NCBI RefSeq assembly: GCF_002252585.1
Contig: NZ_NQLD01000004.1
DNA: 64,000 bases
Strand: one strand, 5' to 3'
Source: Methanocatella intestini
Lineage (GTDB): Archaea; Methanobacteriota; Methanobacteria; Methanobacteriales; Methanobacteriaceae
Within the stretch, counting starts at the first letter, position 1; the number at the start of each line of letters is the position of its first letter. Positions 34,674-42,453 of this stretch are shown one piece after another. The translations under genes and the position numbers were made by a program. Below the pieces are notes generated by a model that made no database searches, was not told the DNA's origin, and saw only the letters and a list, made by a program, of their open reading frames with translations.

Positions 34674-36122
34674 TTATCCTTTTGTAACAGCTAATGGTTT
34701 TACTTTTGCAACAAGTTTAGCTATTCCTGTACTGTCAGATATTTTAACTACGCTGTCCACATCTTTATATGCTCCCGGTGCTTCTTCAGCGATTACATTT
34801 TCAGTTGTAGCTCTGATTTTAACACCATTTGCAGCTAAATTGTTTTTGATTTCTTCAGGCTTGTAGTCTTTTTTAGCCTGTGATCTTGATAAAACCCTTC
34901 CGGCACCATGTGCAGTGGATCCGAATGTTTCTTCCATTGCTGTTTGTGTTCCATGCAATACATAAGATGCTGTTCCCATTGTTCCCGGAATTAACACCGG
35001 CTGACCAACTTTCCTGTATTTTTCAGGAATCTCTTCACTTCCAGGTCCAAATGCACGGGTAGCTCCTTTTCTATGGACTACCAATTTCATGTCATTGCCT
35101 TTGAATTTGTGTGTTTCCTGTTTAGCAATGTTGTGAGCTACATCATAAACAATATCCATCCCCATATCTTTAGCTGATTTTCCTAAAATGTCTTCAAAGG
35201 TTTCCCTTATCCAATGAGTCATCATTTGTCTGTTTGCCCATGCATAATTGGCTGCTGCATACATAGCTTTCAAATAGTCCTGAGCTTCTTTTGAATCGAA
35301 TGGTGCACAAGCTAACTGTCTGTCTGCAAGATCAATTTGGTGATTTTTATAAGCTTTATCCATTACTCTCAAATAATCAGAACATACCTGGTGTCCGCAA
35401 CCTCTTGAGCCGCTGTGAATCATAATTACAACCATTCCTTTTTCAAGACCATATACACCAGCTACTTCCTCATTATAGATTTCATCAACAACCTGAATTT
35501 CTAAAAAGTGATTTCCAGAACCTAAAGAACCTAATTGAGGTATTCCTCTTCTTTTAGCTTTGTCACTGACCTTAGTTGAGTCAGCTTCTTTGATTCTTCC
35601 GTTTTCTTCTAAAACTTCAAGGTCTTCTTCCCATCCATAGCCATTTTCTACAGCCCACTCTGCTCCAAAATTTAAAACATCATCTATTTCATTTTCTTTA
35701 AGCTTGATTTTTCCTTTGCTTCCTACACCAGACGGAATATTTTTAAACAATGCTTCAATTAATTCATCAAGTTTGTCTTCAATGTCAGATTGTTTAAGAT
35801 TGGTTTTTATTAACCTGACTCCACAGTTAATATCAAAACCTACTCCTCCAGGAGATACAATTCCGTTTTTTTCACTGAATGCTGCTACACCACCTATTGG
35901 AAATCCATATCCAAAATGAATATCAGGCAAGCCTATTGCATATCTGTGAACACCTGGAAGACAGGCAATGTTTACAATCTGATCAATAGCTCCATCTTCT
36001 AAAGCTTCAAAACTTTCATCATCAAGATACAATCTTCCAGAAGCCCTCATTTTTTTATTAACACTTCCTGGAACCTCATAGACGTTATCTCTAACTTTTT
36101 TAATTTTATCTTTAATACTCAT
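34674..36122 (-). CDS. rtcB: RNA ligase RtcB
   Basis: Full-length RtcB (482 residues) with the metal-binding cysteine in GVGFDINCGVRLI, metal histidines in GSGNHFLEIQ and HSGSRGCGHQ, and the guanylylation histidine in GSTAHGAGRVLSR. It joins 2',3'-cyclic phosphate and 5'-OH ends using GTP, chiefly exons of intron-containing tRNAs. Its activator archease is encoded about 560 bp upstream on the same strand. The start is ATG 36122 after GTGATT; a frame beginning three codons earlier would use the ribosome binding site itself. No intein is present. Confidence 0.97.
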   Translation of the reverse strand: MSIKDKIKKVRDNVYEVPGSVNKKMRASGRLYLDDESFEALEDGAIDQIVNIACLPGVHRYAIGLPDIHFGYGFPIGGVAAFSEKNGIVSPGGVGFDINCGVRLIKTNLKQSDIEDKLDELIEALFKNIPSGVGSKGKIKLKENEIDDVLNFGAEWAVENGYGWEEDLEVLEENGRIKEADSTKVSDKAKRRGIPQLGSLGSGNHFLEIQVVDEIYNEEVAGVYGLEKGMVVIMIHSGSRGCGHQVCSDYLRVMDKAYKNHQIDLADRQLACAPFDSKEAQDYLKAMYAAANYAWANRQMMTHWIRETFEDILGKSAKDMGMDIVYDVAHNIAKQETHKFKGNDMKLVVHRKGATRAFGPGSEEIPEKYRKVGQPVLIPGTMGTASYVLHGTQTAMEETFGSTAHGAGRVLSRSQAKKDYKPEEIKNNLAANGVKIRATTENVIAEEAPGAYKDVDSVVKISDSTGIAKLVAKVKPLAVTKG

Positions 36123-36242
36123 AAAAATCACAAACTATTTTATAATATTTATTAAAAGGATAATAAATAATTTTTTGGTAAAAAACAGAATGAATTAATA
36201 CAAATCCCCGCTATTTTTTGCAGCTGGGAAAAAAACAAGTTA

Positions 36243-36263
36243 AATGAGGATATAAACCTCATT
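36243..36263. repeat. Hairpin-forming inverted repeat between rtcB and the DUF4064-like gene
   Basis: AATGAGG and CCTCATT form a perfect 7-bp stem with a 7-base loop in the 198-bp gap. On the minus strand it follows the small membrane gene by about 58 bases, so it could end that transcript. The T-run that follows is weak. Confidence 0.4.
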
Positions 36264-36320
36264 AATAAATTGAGAAAAATAAAATCCATTAAAGACTTAA
36301 AAAAAGTACTTTAAAAAATT

Positions 36321-36641
36321 TTATTTTCTAAATAATGCAGACATTCCTGCAACCAACAATAATACTGCTCCAAGAACACCAAAGAAAGTGGATCCTAATA
36401 AAACCAATATTGCAGAAACAATAAATAAGAATCCGCCAACATCACTATCTTTAAATACATGAATAGATGCAAAAATACCTAAAAATGATCCGATAGTAGC
36501 TATAAGTCCTAAAAAGGAGGTTGCTCCAAATCCAAAACTTCCAATCAATAAGATAAATGAACTAGAAACTAAACTTATAAGTGCCCCTAAGCCTCCTACA
36601 ATTAGTTCAAATATTCTTGAAACTGATTTTCTTCTTTGCAT
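36321..36641 (-). CDS. Four-helix membrane protein, DUF4064-like
   Basis: A 106-residue very hydrophobic protein with four helices and a basic start (MQRRKSVSRIFELIVGG). Gly/Ser-rich helices such as LIATIGSFLGIFASI and the tail LLLVAGMSALFRK resemble DUF4064-type proteins. No function is known. It lies between archease and rtcB on the same strand, but nothing links it to RNA ligation. Confidence 0.6.
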   Translation of the reverse strand: MQRRKSVSRIFELIVGGLGALISLVSSSFILLIGSFGFGATSFLGLIATIGSFLGIFASIHVFKDSDVGGFLFIVSAILVLLGSTFFGVLGAVLLLVAGMSALFRK

Positions 36642-36677
36642 ATTTAATTATTTAAATATAATTTATTATATATGTTT

Positions 36678-37100
36678 TCATAAATCCACAATTGCTGAAA
36701 GTTTTACAATATCTTTTTCAATAATATTCATTTTGTGAAATGTTATAGCTTTAACTTCATCACCGCGATAATGTTTATCCCAATTAATCCCTTCACCTTC
36801 AATTGTTGCATTTAAGTGATATCCATCATCTGTTTTATTAATCGTGACTTTAAATTGTGAAAATAACATGAATTCTATTTCATGCAAAAATAAAAGTTCC
36901 TCTAAAAAATCATACAATAAAGAAACTTTGTCTTCTGAAGTTATTTCAAATGATTTGGAAGTTATGGGTTCTATATATTCTGTTTTAGAAATTATATTAA
37001 ATAATGCCAATCCTGCATTTTCAAAAGCTTCGTTTAAGTTGTTTCCATAAGCATAAAATCCTATATCTGCAGTTACATCAAAAAATTCAAATTTTTTCAT
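36678..37100 (-). CDS. Archease, activator of RtcB
   Basis: The 140-residue protein shows the archease pattern: FDVTADIGFYAYGNNLNEAF near the start (with the metal-binding Asp) and the conserved ending KAITFHKMNI ... SAIVDL (His and terminal Asp). Archease speeds RtcB guanylylation and turnover. The nearby rtcB gene strongly supports the call. One unrelated-looking small membrane gene separates the two. Confidence 0.93.
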   Translation of the reverse strand: MKKFEFFDVTADIGFYAYGNNLNEAFENAGLALFNIISKTEYIEPITSKSFEITSEDKVSLLYDFLEELLFLHEIEFMLFSQFKVTINKTDDGYHLNATIEGEGINWDKHYRGDEVKAITFHKMNIIEKDIVKLSAIVDL

Positions 37101-37192
37101 AGTTTCTTCCTAAAATATTACTTTTCAAATGGGGTGTCTCTCTTTCTTTATATTACACTTTCAAACAATATTAATTTAGCGATGTGATAGAA

Positions 37193-37372
37193 ATGTTGAA
37201 AAATTCAGATACTACAATAAAAGCTGATTTAAGAAAGAAAAGTTCTATAATAGATGAAATAGAATATAGTAACTATAATATTCAAGCTTGCATGGTGATA
37301 CTTGTTATAATGATAGTATTGCTTTTATCAATAATCTCTGTTGTAACTGCGCAAAATCCCAATTTAGTATAA
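37193..37372 (+). CDS. Small single-helix membrane protein, unknown
   Basis: The 59-residue frame has a charged N-terminal region and one strong hydrophobic helix (ACMVILVIMIVLLLSIISVV). The ATG at 37193 is preceded by GTGAT, and a TATA-like TTTATATTA is at the right distance upstream, which favours real expression. It has no recognised family and is divergent from archease. Confidence 0.5.
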   Translation: MLKNSDTTIKADLRKKSSIIDEIEYSNYNIQACMVILVIMIVLLLSIISVVTAQNPNLV

Positions 37373-37419
37373 TTGGTTTTTTCTAATTATATGCTACCAA
37401 ACCCTTGGCGCAGAAAAAG

Positions 37420-37459
37420 CATTAGATTAAAACAGGTTGACCCATGCAAAAATCTAATG
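37420..37459 (+). promoter_or_regulatory. Leader stem-loop before the zinc-ribbon gene
   Basis: CATTAGATT (37420-37428) and AATCTAATG (37451-37459) are perfect inverted repeats, extendable to 11 bp with one G-U pair, and enclose a 22-base loop. The stem ends just before the ribosome binding site AAGGATGATT. It could control translation of the following gene or end the preceding one. Confidence 0.45.
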
Positions 37460-37476
37460 TTATAAGGATGATTAAT

Positions 37477-37740
37477 ATGGAATTTGATTCAAATATGAAA
37501 TTCTGTCAGTCCTGTGCAATGCCAATGACTGAAGAATTATATGGCAGCAACAAAGATGGCAGTAAAAACGAAGATTACTGTATTTACTGCTATGAAAATG
37601 GTGAATTTACAGCAGATATATCTATGGAAGAAATGATTGATTTTTGTGTTCCAAAAACTGTCGAAAATACAGACATGGATGAAAAAACAGTTCGAAAAAT
37701 GTTAAATGAAACATTTCCACAACTTAAAAGATGGAAATGA
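37477..37740 (+). CDS. Putative zinc-ribbon protein (PF12674 type)
   Basis: The 87-residue protein carries two cysteine pairs, CQSCAMPM and CIYCYENGEF, spaced as in the 'putative zinc ribbon' family, followed by the helical tail MDFCVPK-type segment and FPQLKRW. In many genomes this domain is found alone or beside methyltransferase-like or regulatory domains. It probably binds zinc; the partner is unknown. The ATG at 37477 is supported by GGATGATT upstream. It ends 3 bp before the convergent orc1/cdc6 gene. Confidence 0.8.
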   Translation: MEFDSNMKFCQSCAMPMTEELYGSNKDGSKNEDYCIYCYENGEFTADISMEEMIDFCVPKTVENTDMDEKTVRKMLNETFPQLKRWK

Positions 37741-37743
37741 ATT

Positions 37744-38853
37744 TCATAATTTAAAATCACAAGGGTTAAAACGTAAAATAATTTCTCTGGAATTTCCTCT
37801 TGACCCTTTTCCTGTGAATTTTGTGTCAACTAATCTTAAAAACTCCAATTTTTCAAGAGTTCTGTTAAAGGTAGCATAACTTACATTTTCTTTTTCTTTA
37901 AACAGTTCAGATAACTCTCCGGCTGTAAAAATCTTATCTGAATCTGAAATTATTTTTAATAATGCCTTTTCAGTATCATTTAATGATTTTAAAGTTTCTG
38001 AGATTTGTACTGAAACTAAAGAATCAACTGCTTTTTGGAAATGTTCCTCTGTAATTTCTCTAGATGCTTCAGCTTCAGCAATATTGCCGCAAGACCTTAA
38101 AAGATTAATGCCTACTCTTAAGTCTCCGACATCATAAGTATGCATAGCTACCAATTCAAGGATTTCATCACCCATTACACCGGGAAAAAAACCTGCATTT
38201 ACCCTGTCTTTTAAGATATCTTCAATTTCTGAATAATTATATGGCTGAAATGTAATGTCCTGAGGTATAAAAACAGTATTTACATTTTTATCAAAGGCAT
38301 ACCTGAATTCCAGATCAGACAATATTGCAAAAATTCCAGTTTTAACACCAGGATATTCTTCATATGCTCTTAACAAATCATAAAATACTTTATTGGCAGC
38401 CTTACTTTGGAATAAATAATTAACATCATCCAATGCAACGATTAATGCTTTTTTATCTGATTGAAGTTTATGCATGATTTGGTCATAAATTCTTGAAAAT
38501 GGAACTCCTGTTTCCGGAGGAATATGGCCAAATAGCTTTTTATAAATTTGTGAAAATATTCCAAAACGTGTTGTATGGAGCTGACAGTTTATATAAACAC
38601 AAGTGACTTTTTCTGTGCTTTTTTCAACTAATTCAAATACTTTTCTAATAGCTGTTGTTTTTCCAGTTGCACATGAACCTAAAACAACAGAATTTGATGG
38701 CTGCCCTCCACTTATAGCCGGTCTGATTGCCATTGCCATAGCTTCCATTTGCCTATCCCTATAATTATAATTCGGAGGCACATAATCCGGATCAAAAGCA
38801 TTTATATTTTGAAAAAGACTTTCATCATGCATTAAAATATCTTCAATTCCCAT
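37744..38853 (-). CDS. Orc1/Cdc6-type replication initiator ATPase
   Basis: A AAA+ ATPase with C-terminal winged helix, as in archaeal Orc1/Cdc6. NYRDRQMEAMA is the initiator pattern, Walker A is GSCATGKTT, Walker B is ALIVALDDVNYL, and sensor 2 is DVGDLRVGINLLR. The winged helix covers about the last 80 residues. Walker A departs from the common G-x-x-G-x-GKT form (Cys-Ala instead of Gly before Thr). It probably binds origin sequences or regulates initiation. No clear origin recognition box repeats were seen next to it. Confidence 0.9.
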   Translation of the reverse strand: MGIEDILMHDESLFQNINAFDPDYVPPNYNYRDRQMEAMAMAIRPAISGGQPSNSVVLGSCATGKTTAIRKVFELVEKSTEKVTCVYINCQLHTTRFGIFSQIYKKLFGHIPPETGVPFSRIYDQIMHKLQSDKKALIVALDDVNYLFQSKAANKVFYDLLRAYEEYPGVKTGIFAILSDLEFRYAFDKNVNTVFIPQDITFQPYNYSEIEDILKDRVNAGFFPGVMGDEILELVAMHTYDVGDLRVGINLLRSCGNIAEAEASREITEEHFQKAVDSLVSVQISETLKSLNDTEKALLKIISDSDKIFTAGELSELFKEKENVSYATFNRTLEKLEFLRLVDTKFTGKGSRGNSREIILRFNPCDFKL

Positions 38854-38890
38854 ACTTATCATTTATATTTAAACTATTATAAAAAAATTA

Positions 38891-39610
38891 TTATGACTTT
38901 AAATTAATAATTTTAACATCTTCATTATCGTCAATCCACTTTGTAAACAATTCTGCATACTCCAATTTTTTTGTTTTAATTTTATCTGCTTTAGCAGTAT
39001 CTTCTGCAATATTTGGTCTTGAGTATTTAGTTACAACATTTCCAAAATCCATTCCAGCCAATATCAATTCAGTGGCTCCAAGTGCAACAGCCAAAAACAT
39101 TGCTCTATCTCCGTCTGTAAATCCTCCAAAATTATAGAGATTTCCATGTGCCTGAGCTTGTGTTGTTCCTAAAACATTGTCAAAAAATGGAGTGTATTTT
39201 AAAATTGCTTCCAGATTATTTCCATGACCGTGAATAACTAAATTTGCACCACATGCATTTGCATATAAAATATCATCTATTTTCCCATCCAGATCAGTAG
39301 CTATTATATCAGGAACTATTTTTTCTTCAGTTAAAGCTGTTGTTGCTCCGTCTGCAGCTACTAAAACATAATCAAACAAATCATATTCCGTTTTTATTTT
39401 TTTAATATGGTCTTTTAAAGATGGTCCTGCTCCAAATATTATGAATTTAGTGGAAAAATCTACTTTTTCATATAAATCTTCCAGTGTTAAGCAGCCCTGT
39501 TCAAAAAGAAGGTCATCCAATACCTGAGCAGTTTTTTCATCATCTTCTCTTTCAAATCCGAAATCATCCAATATTTTTTTATAATAATTTTCCCAAAGGC
39601 CAAAATCCAT
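38891..39610 (-). CDS. mptE: 6-hydroxymethyl-7,8-dihydropterin pyrophosphokinase (MptE-like)
   Basis: The protein matches the archaeal MptE (DUF115) family, with FIIFGAGPSLKDHI, LVAADGATTALTEEKIVPDI, ATDLDGK and VIHGHGNN. It adds pyrophosphate to hydroxymethyl-dihydropterin on the route to tetrahydromethanopterin, the C1 carrier of methanogenesis. GGTGAT precedes ATG 39610. It lies downstream of the YczE-like array and 37 bp upstream of orc1/cdc6, with all of them on the minus strand. Confidence 0.9.
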   Translation of the reverse strand: MDFGLWENYYKKILDDFGFEREDDEKTAQVLDDLLFEQGCLTLEDLYEKVDFSTKFIIFGAGPSLKDHIKKIKTEYDLFDYVLVAADGATTALTEEKIVPDIIATDLDGKIDDILYANACGANLVIHGHGNNLEAILKYTPFFDNVLGTTQAQAHGNLYNFGGFTDGDRAMFLAVALGATELILAGMDFGNVVTKYSRPNIAEDTAKADKIKTKKLEYAELFTKWIDDNEDVKIINLKS

Positions 39611-39651
39611 TGAAATCACCTTTTATATATTGTTAATTTAGTTGCAGATTA

Positions 39652-40334
39652 TTAATATTCTTTATTCTTTATTAACAACCCTAATGTCCTTACCGTAAAA
39701 TACTTATACAAATCATGGAACTGCCTTACAACAAAACCAGTACATGCTGCTGAGATTACTGTACCTATACTTACACTTCCCAAGACATCACCTAAAAATA
39801 TCCAGCATAAAATAACTGTTATTATCACCATTGATGAATCAATACATATTTTAACTGATGAAAATTTCTTATCAGCAGCTATAGCTATTGCTTCTATAAG
39901 ACCTTCTCCAGGAAGCGGTGCAATATTTGCAGGCATCATTATTAAAATTCCGACAGCTATAAGAATTATGCTTAAAGCCAGCATCAGAAACTTCCCCATT
40001 AGTGAAAGATTCTGAATCGGTGCCAGTACCCACAATGAAAAATCAACAAAATATCCGAATAAAAAAGCACTGACTAATTGAAGAAGTCTTTTCGGATGAT
40101 ATCTCTCTTTCAAAATTGGTTTTTGTATAAAAATAACTACCAGATAAAATAAAACTGATGACAAACCTACATCGATATTTGTAATTAAAGCTATTGCATA
40201 GGGAATGGAGTTAATTGGAGTAACACCCAATTCAGATTTGATTGAAACTCCTACAGCAAAAGACAGTATGCATACTCCGATTATATAATATATTATTCTT
40301 TTAATTAACTCATTTGTAATTTTAATTCTTTCAT
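39652..40334 (-). CDS. YczE/YitT-type membrane protein, copy 1, frameshifted near its start
   Basis: This is a COG2364-type (YczE) membrane protein with the family blocks LGVTPINSIPYA, KRLLQLVSAFLFGYFVDFSLW and ANIAPLPGEGLIEAIAIA. A ribosome binding site (TTAGGAG) leads to an ATG at 40334, but that frame reads MKELKLQMS and stops. The frame homologous to the other copies (ELIKRIIYYIIGV...) joins it if one A is added to the four-A run at 40320-40323. Without this, translation could begin only at TTG 40230, losing about 35 residues including the first helix. It may be a recent inactivation, a length-variable switch or a sequencing error. Confidence 0.75.
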
Positions 40335-40338
40335 GCTC

Positions 40339-40992
40339 CTAATTTTCTTTATTAACTACTGTAATTGACTTTCCTGTTATTTTTTCATACAATTCTGTGA
40401 GATATCTTATAATAATTCCTATGAATATTGCTGCAAGAATTGTACCTACATTTACACTTCCAAGAATATCTGATGTAAAGAGTCCGCAAATGATTAAAGA
40501 TAATACAACCATTGATGTATCAAAACATACTTTGACTTTGGAAAATCGTTTATCATAAGCCAGAGATACAGCTTCCACAACTCCCTCACCTGGAAGCGGT
40601 GCAATGTTTGCAGGCATGTATATTAAAATACCGGCAGCTATTAAAAACATACTTACAATCAGCAGTGTAAAGTTAACATCCAAAGGCAGGTCCGGCATCG
40701 GAGATAAAATCCACAGTGAAAGATCTGTAAAATACCCGAACATAAATGCATTAATCAACTGCAAAAGCCTTTTCGGATTGAATCTCTTTTTTAAAATTGG
40801 TATTTGGAGAAATACTAAAAGGACATTGAAAATTACTGTTGTAATTCCAATATTTACACCTGAAGCCAGTGTCAAAGAGTATGGAATTGAGCTGATTGGC
40901 GTAACTCCCAAACCAGACTTTATTGAAAGACCCACACCAAGTGACATTACAAATAATCCACCAACAAATAATATAATTCTTTTAATCCACAT
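40339..40992 (-). CDS. YczE/YitT-type membrane protein, copy 2
   Basis: A 217-residue protein with about five to six helices and intact N-terminus (MWIKRIILFVGGLFVMSLG). It shares KSGLGVTPISSIPYSLTLA, NPKRLLQLINAFMFGYFTDL and ANIAPLPGEGVVEAVSLAYDKRFSKVKV (residue blocks shown split) with its neighbours. The family's substrate is unknown. Its stop overlaps the ribosome binding site of copy 1, so the two were translationally linked. Copy 1 is its closest relative by motif similarity, pointing to tandem duplication. Confidence 0.8.
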   Translation of the reverse strand: MWIKRIILFVGGLFVMSLGVGLSIKSGLGVTPISSIPYSLTLASGVNIGITTVIFNVLLVFLQIPILKKRFNPKRLLQLINAFMFGYFTDLSLWILSPMPDLPLDVNFTLLIVSMFLIAAGILIYMPANIAPLPGEGVVEAVSLAYDKRFSKVKVCFDTSMVVLSLIICGLFTSDILGSVNVGTILAAIFIGIIIRYLTELYEKITGKSITVVNKEN

Positions 40993-41001
40993 TAAAACAC
41001 C

Positions 41002-41661
41002 TCACATTTGTTTTAAATCAACTTCACGACCTGTTATTTTTTTAAATCCTTTAACAATATATTCCAACACTGTTCCAACTAAAAATGCTGCTACAATTGT
41101 TCCTATCCCAACACTAGCCAAAGGATTTCCAATAAATATCCAGCACATCACTACAGAAATAATTACCATTGCAGCATCAAATCCTACTTTAACCTTTGGA
41201 AAAGGCAAATCATATGTAATAGCTATTGCCTGCATTACACCTTCACCTGCAAGCTGAACAATATGGGGCGGAAGGTATAAAAATATTCCAAATGCCAGAA
41301 CCACAATACTGATTCCCAGAAATATAAAGTCTCCAATAAGACCTGGAGGTTTCGGTACAAATGAAACCAGATACACTGCCAAAGTTGTAAAATATCCAAA
41401 AAGAACTCCTGCAACAACCTGCAGCAGTATTTTAACTTTAAAATTCTTTCTTAGAATTAAAAACTGCAGTATTACAAGAGCAATGTGAAACAGTATAGTT
41501 GCAAATCCTACTTCTATTGCCCATACATGCATCATGGAATATGGAATTGAGCTAACTGGAGAAGAGCCTAAATCAGACCTGAATGAAAATGCAATACCTA
41601 CAGTCATTACAAAAAGTCCCAGGACATATAATGAAATCCTTTTAATCATATTTCCGTTCAT
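41002..41661 (-). CDS. YczE/YitT-type membrane protein, copy 3
   Basis: A 219-residue polytopic protein with the shared blocks RSDLGSSPVSSIPYSMMHV, FKVKILLQVVAGVLFGYFT and PPHIVQLAGEGVMQAIAI. The loop usually reading ANIAPLPGEG is altered to PHIVQLAGEG, so it has diverged from copies 1 and 2. The start is placed at ATG 41661 after GTGATGATT, which overlaps the end of copy 4. It is part of a four-gene array on one strand. Confidence 0.78.
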   Translation of the reverse strand: MNGNMIKRISLYVLGLFVMTVGIAFSFRSDLGSSPVSSIPYSMMHVWAIEVGFATILFHIALVILQFLILRKNFKVKILLQVVAGVLFGYFTTLAVYLVSFVPKPPGLIGDFIFLGISIVVLAFGIFLYLPPHIVQLAGEGVMQAIAITYDLPFPKVKVGFDAAMVIISVVMCWIFIGNPLASVGIGTIVAAFLVGTVLEYIVKGFKKITGREVDLKQM

Positions 41662-41666
41662 AATCA

Positions 41667-42341
41667 TCACATCTGTTTAAAATCAACTACTTCTCCTGTC
41701 AAATAGCTGTTAAGCTTATGAATGTATTTTAATACAATTCCAACAAAAACAGCTGAAAGAATTGTTCCAATACCTATACTGCCTCCAATTACTCCCAAAA
41801 ATACAAAACACAATATTAAAGAAATAACAAGCAGGCCAACATCATAAACAACCTTGGTTTTTGAGAAAGGCCTGTTAAATGCAATAGCTAATGCCTGTGT
41901 TACCCCGTCAACAGATACCGGAATAATGTTTGCAGGAACATAGAAAAACAATCCCAAAGCTACACTGAATATGCTTAAACACGTCAGCAGCAGTTCAAAT
42001 AGAATACTGGCTGAATCAGGAATAAAACCCATTAATCCAACTGAAAAACTTGTGAAATATCCGAACAATATTCCAACAAAGACCTGCAGGAAGTGTTTAA
42101 CTTTAAAGTCCTTTCTTAACAATACCAATTCTATTAAAACTAAAATTGCATGAAATATAATTGTAGCCTGACCTATTTCAATTCCCCAAATCAAATTTAA
42201 AGTGTATGGAACTGAACTGACAGGTGTTGCTCCTAAATTAGATTTTATTGAAAAACCTATCCCCAGAGTTATAAACCACAATCCCAGAAGATAGTTAAAT
42301 ACTCTTTTAAATGTTAATCTGTCATTTCCAAAAAAATCCAT
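41667..42341 (-). CDS. YczE/YitT-type membrane protein, copy 4
   Basis: A 224-residue membrane protein, first of the array in transcription order. Blocks are KSNLGATPVSSVPYTLNLI, FKVKHLLQVFVGILFGYFTS and ANIIPVSVDGVTQALAIAF. The ending VVDFKQM matches copy 3 (EVDLKQM), so these two form a second sub-pair. It is divergent from the class V aminotransferase, with a 112-bp region holding both promoters. Confidence 0.8.
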   Translation of the reverse strand: MDFFGNDRLTFKRVFNYLLGLWFITLGIGFSIKSNLGATPVSSVPYTLNLIWGIEIGQATIIFHAILVLIELVLLRKDFKVKHFLQVFVGILFGYFTSFSVGLMGFIPDSASILFELLLTCLSIFSVALGLFFYVPANIIPVSVDGVTQALAIAFNRPFSKTKVVYDVGLLVISLILCFVFLGVIGGSIGIGTILSAVFVGIVLKYIHKLNSYLTGEVVDFKQM

Positions 42342-42390
42342 ACTATACTATATGTACTACACAATATTTAAAAACTATAAAAATAAGACA

Positions 42391-42398
42391 TTTATATA
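42391..42398 (+). promoter_or_regulatory. TATA box of the class V aminotransferase gene
   Basis: TTTATATA is followed about 25 bases later by the expected start, and then by CGGAGGAAATTTT before ATG 42454. Confidence 0.6.
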
Positions 42399-42453
42399 GC
42401 TTTATCATAAGCTAAATCATAAAATTTATTTTTACATACGGAGGAAATTTTAA

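Noticed and set aside
37740..38890. Replication origin next to orc1/cdc6
   Set aside because: The gaps on both sides are too short (about 3 and 37 bp), and no repeated origin recognition box was seen.
40604..41257. 217-codon plus-strand frame across two YczE-type genes
   Set aside because: It runs antisense to two well-supported membrane-protein genes. Its Ile/Pro/Thr-rich product is the expected mirror of hydrophobic codons.
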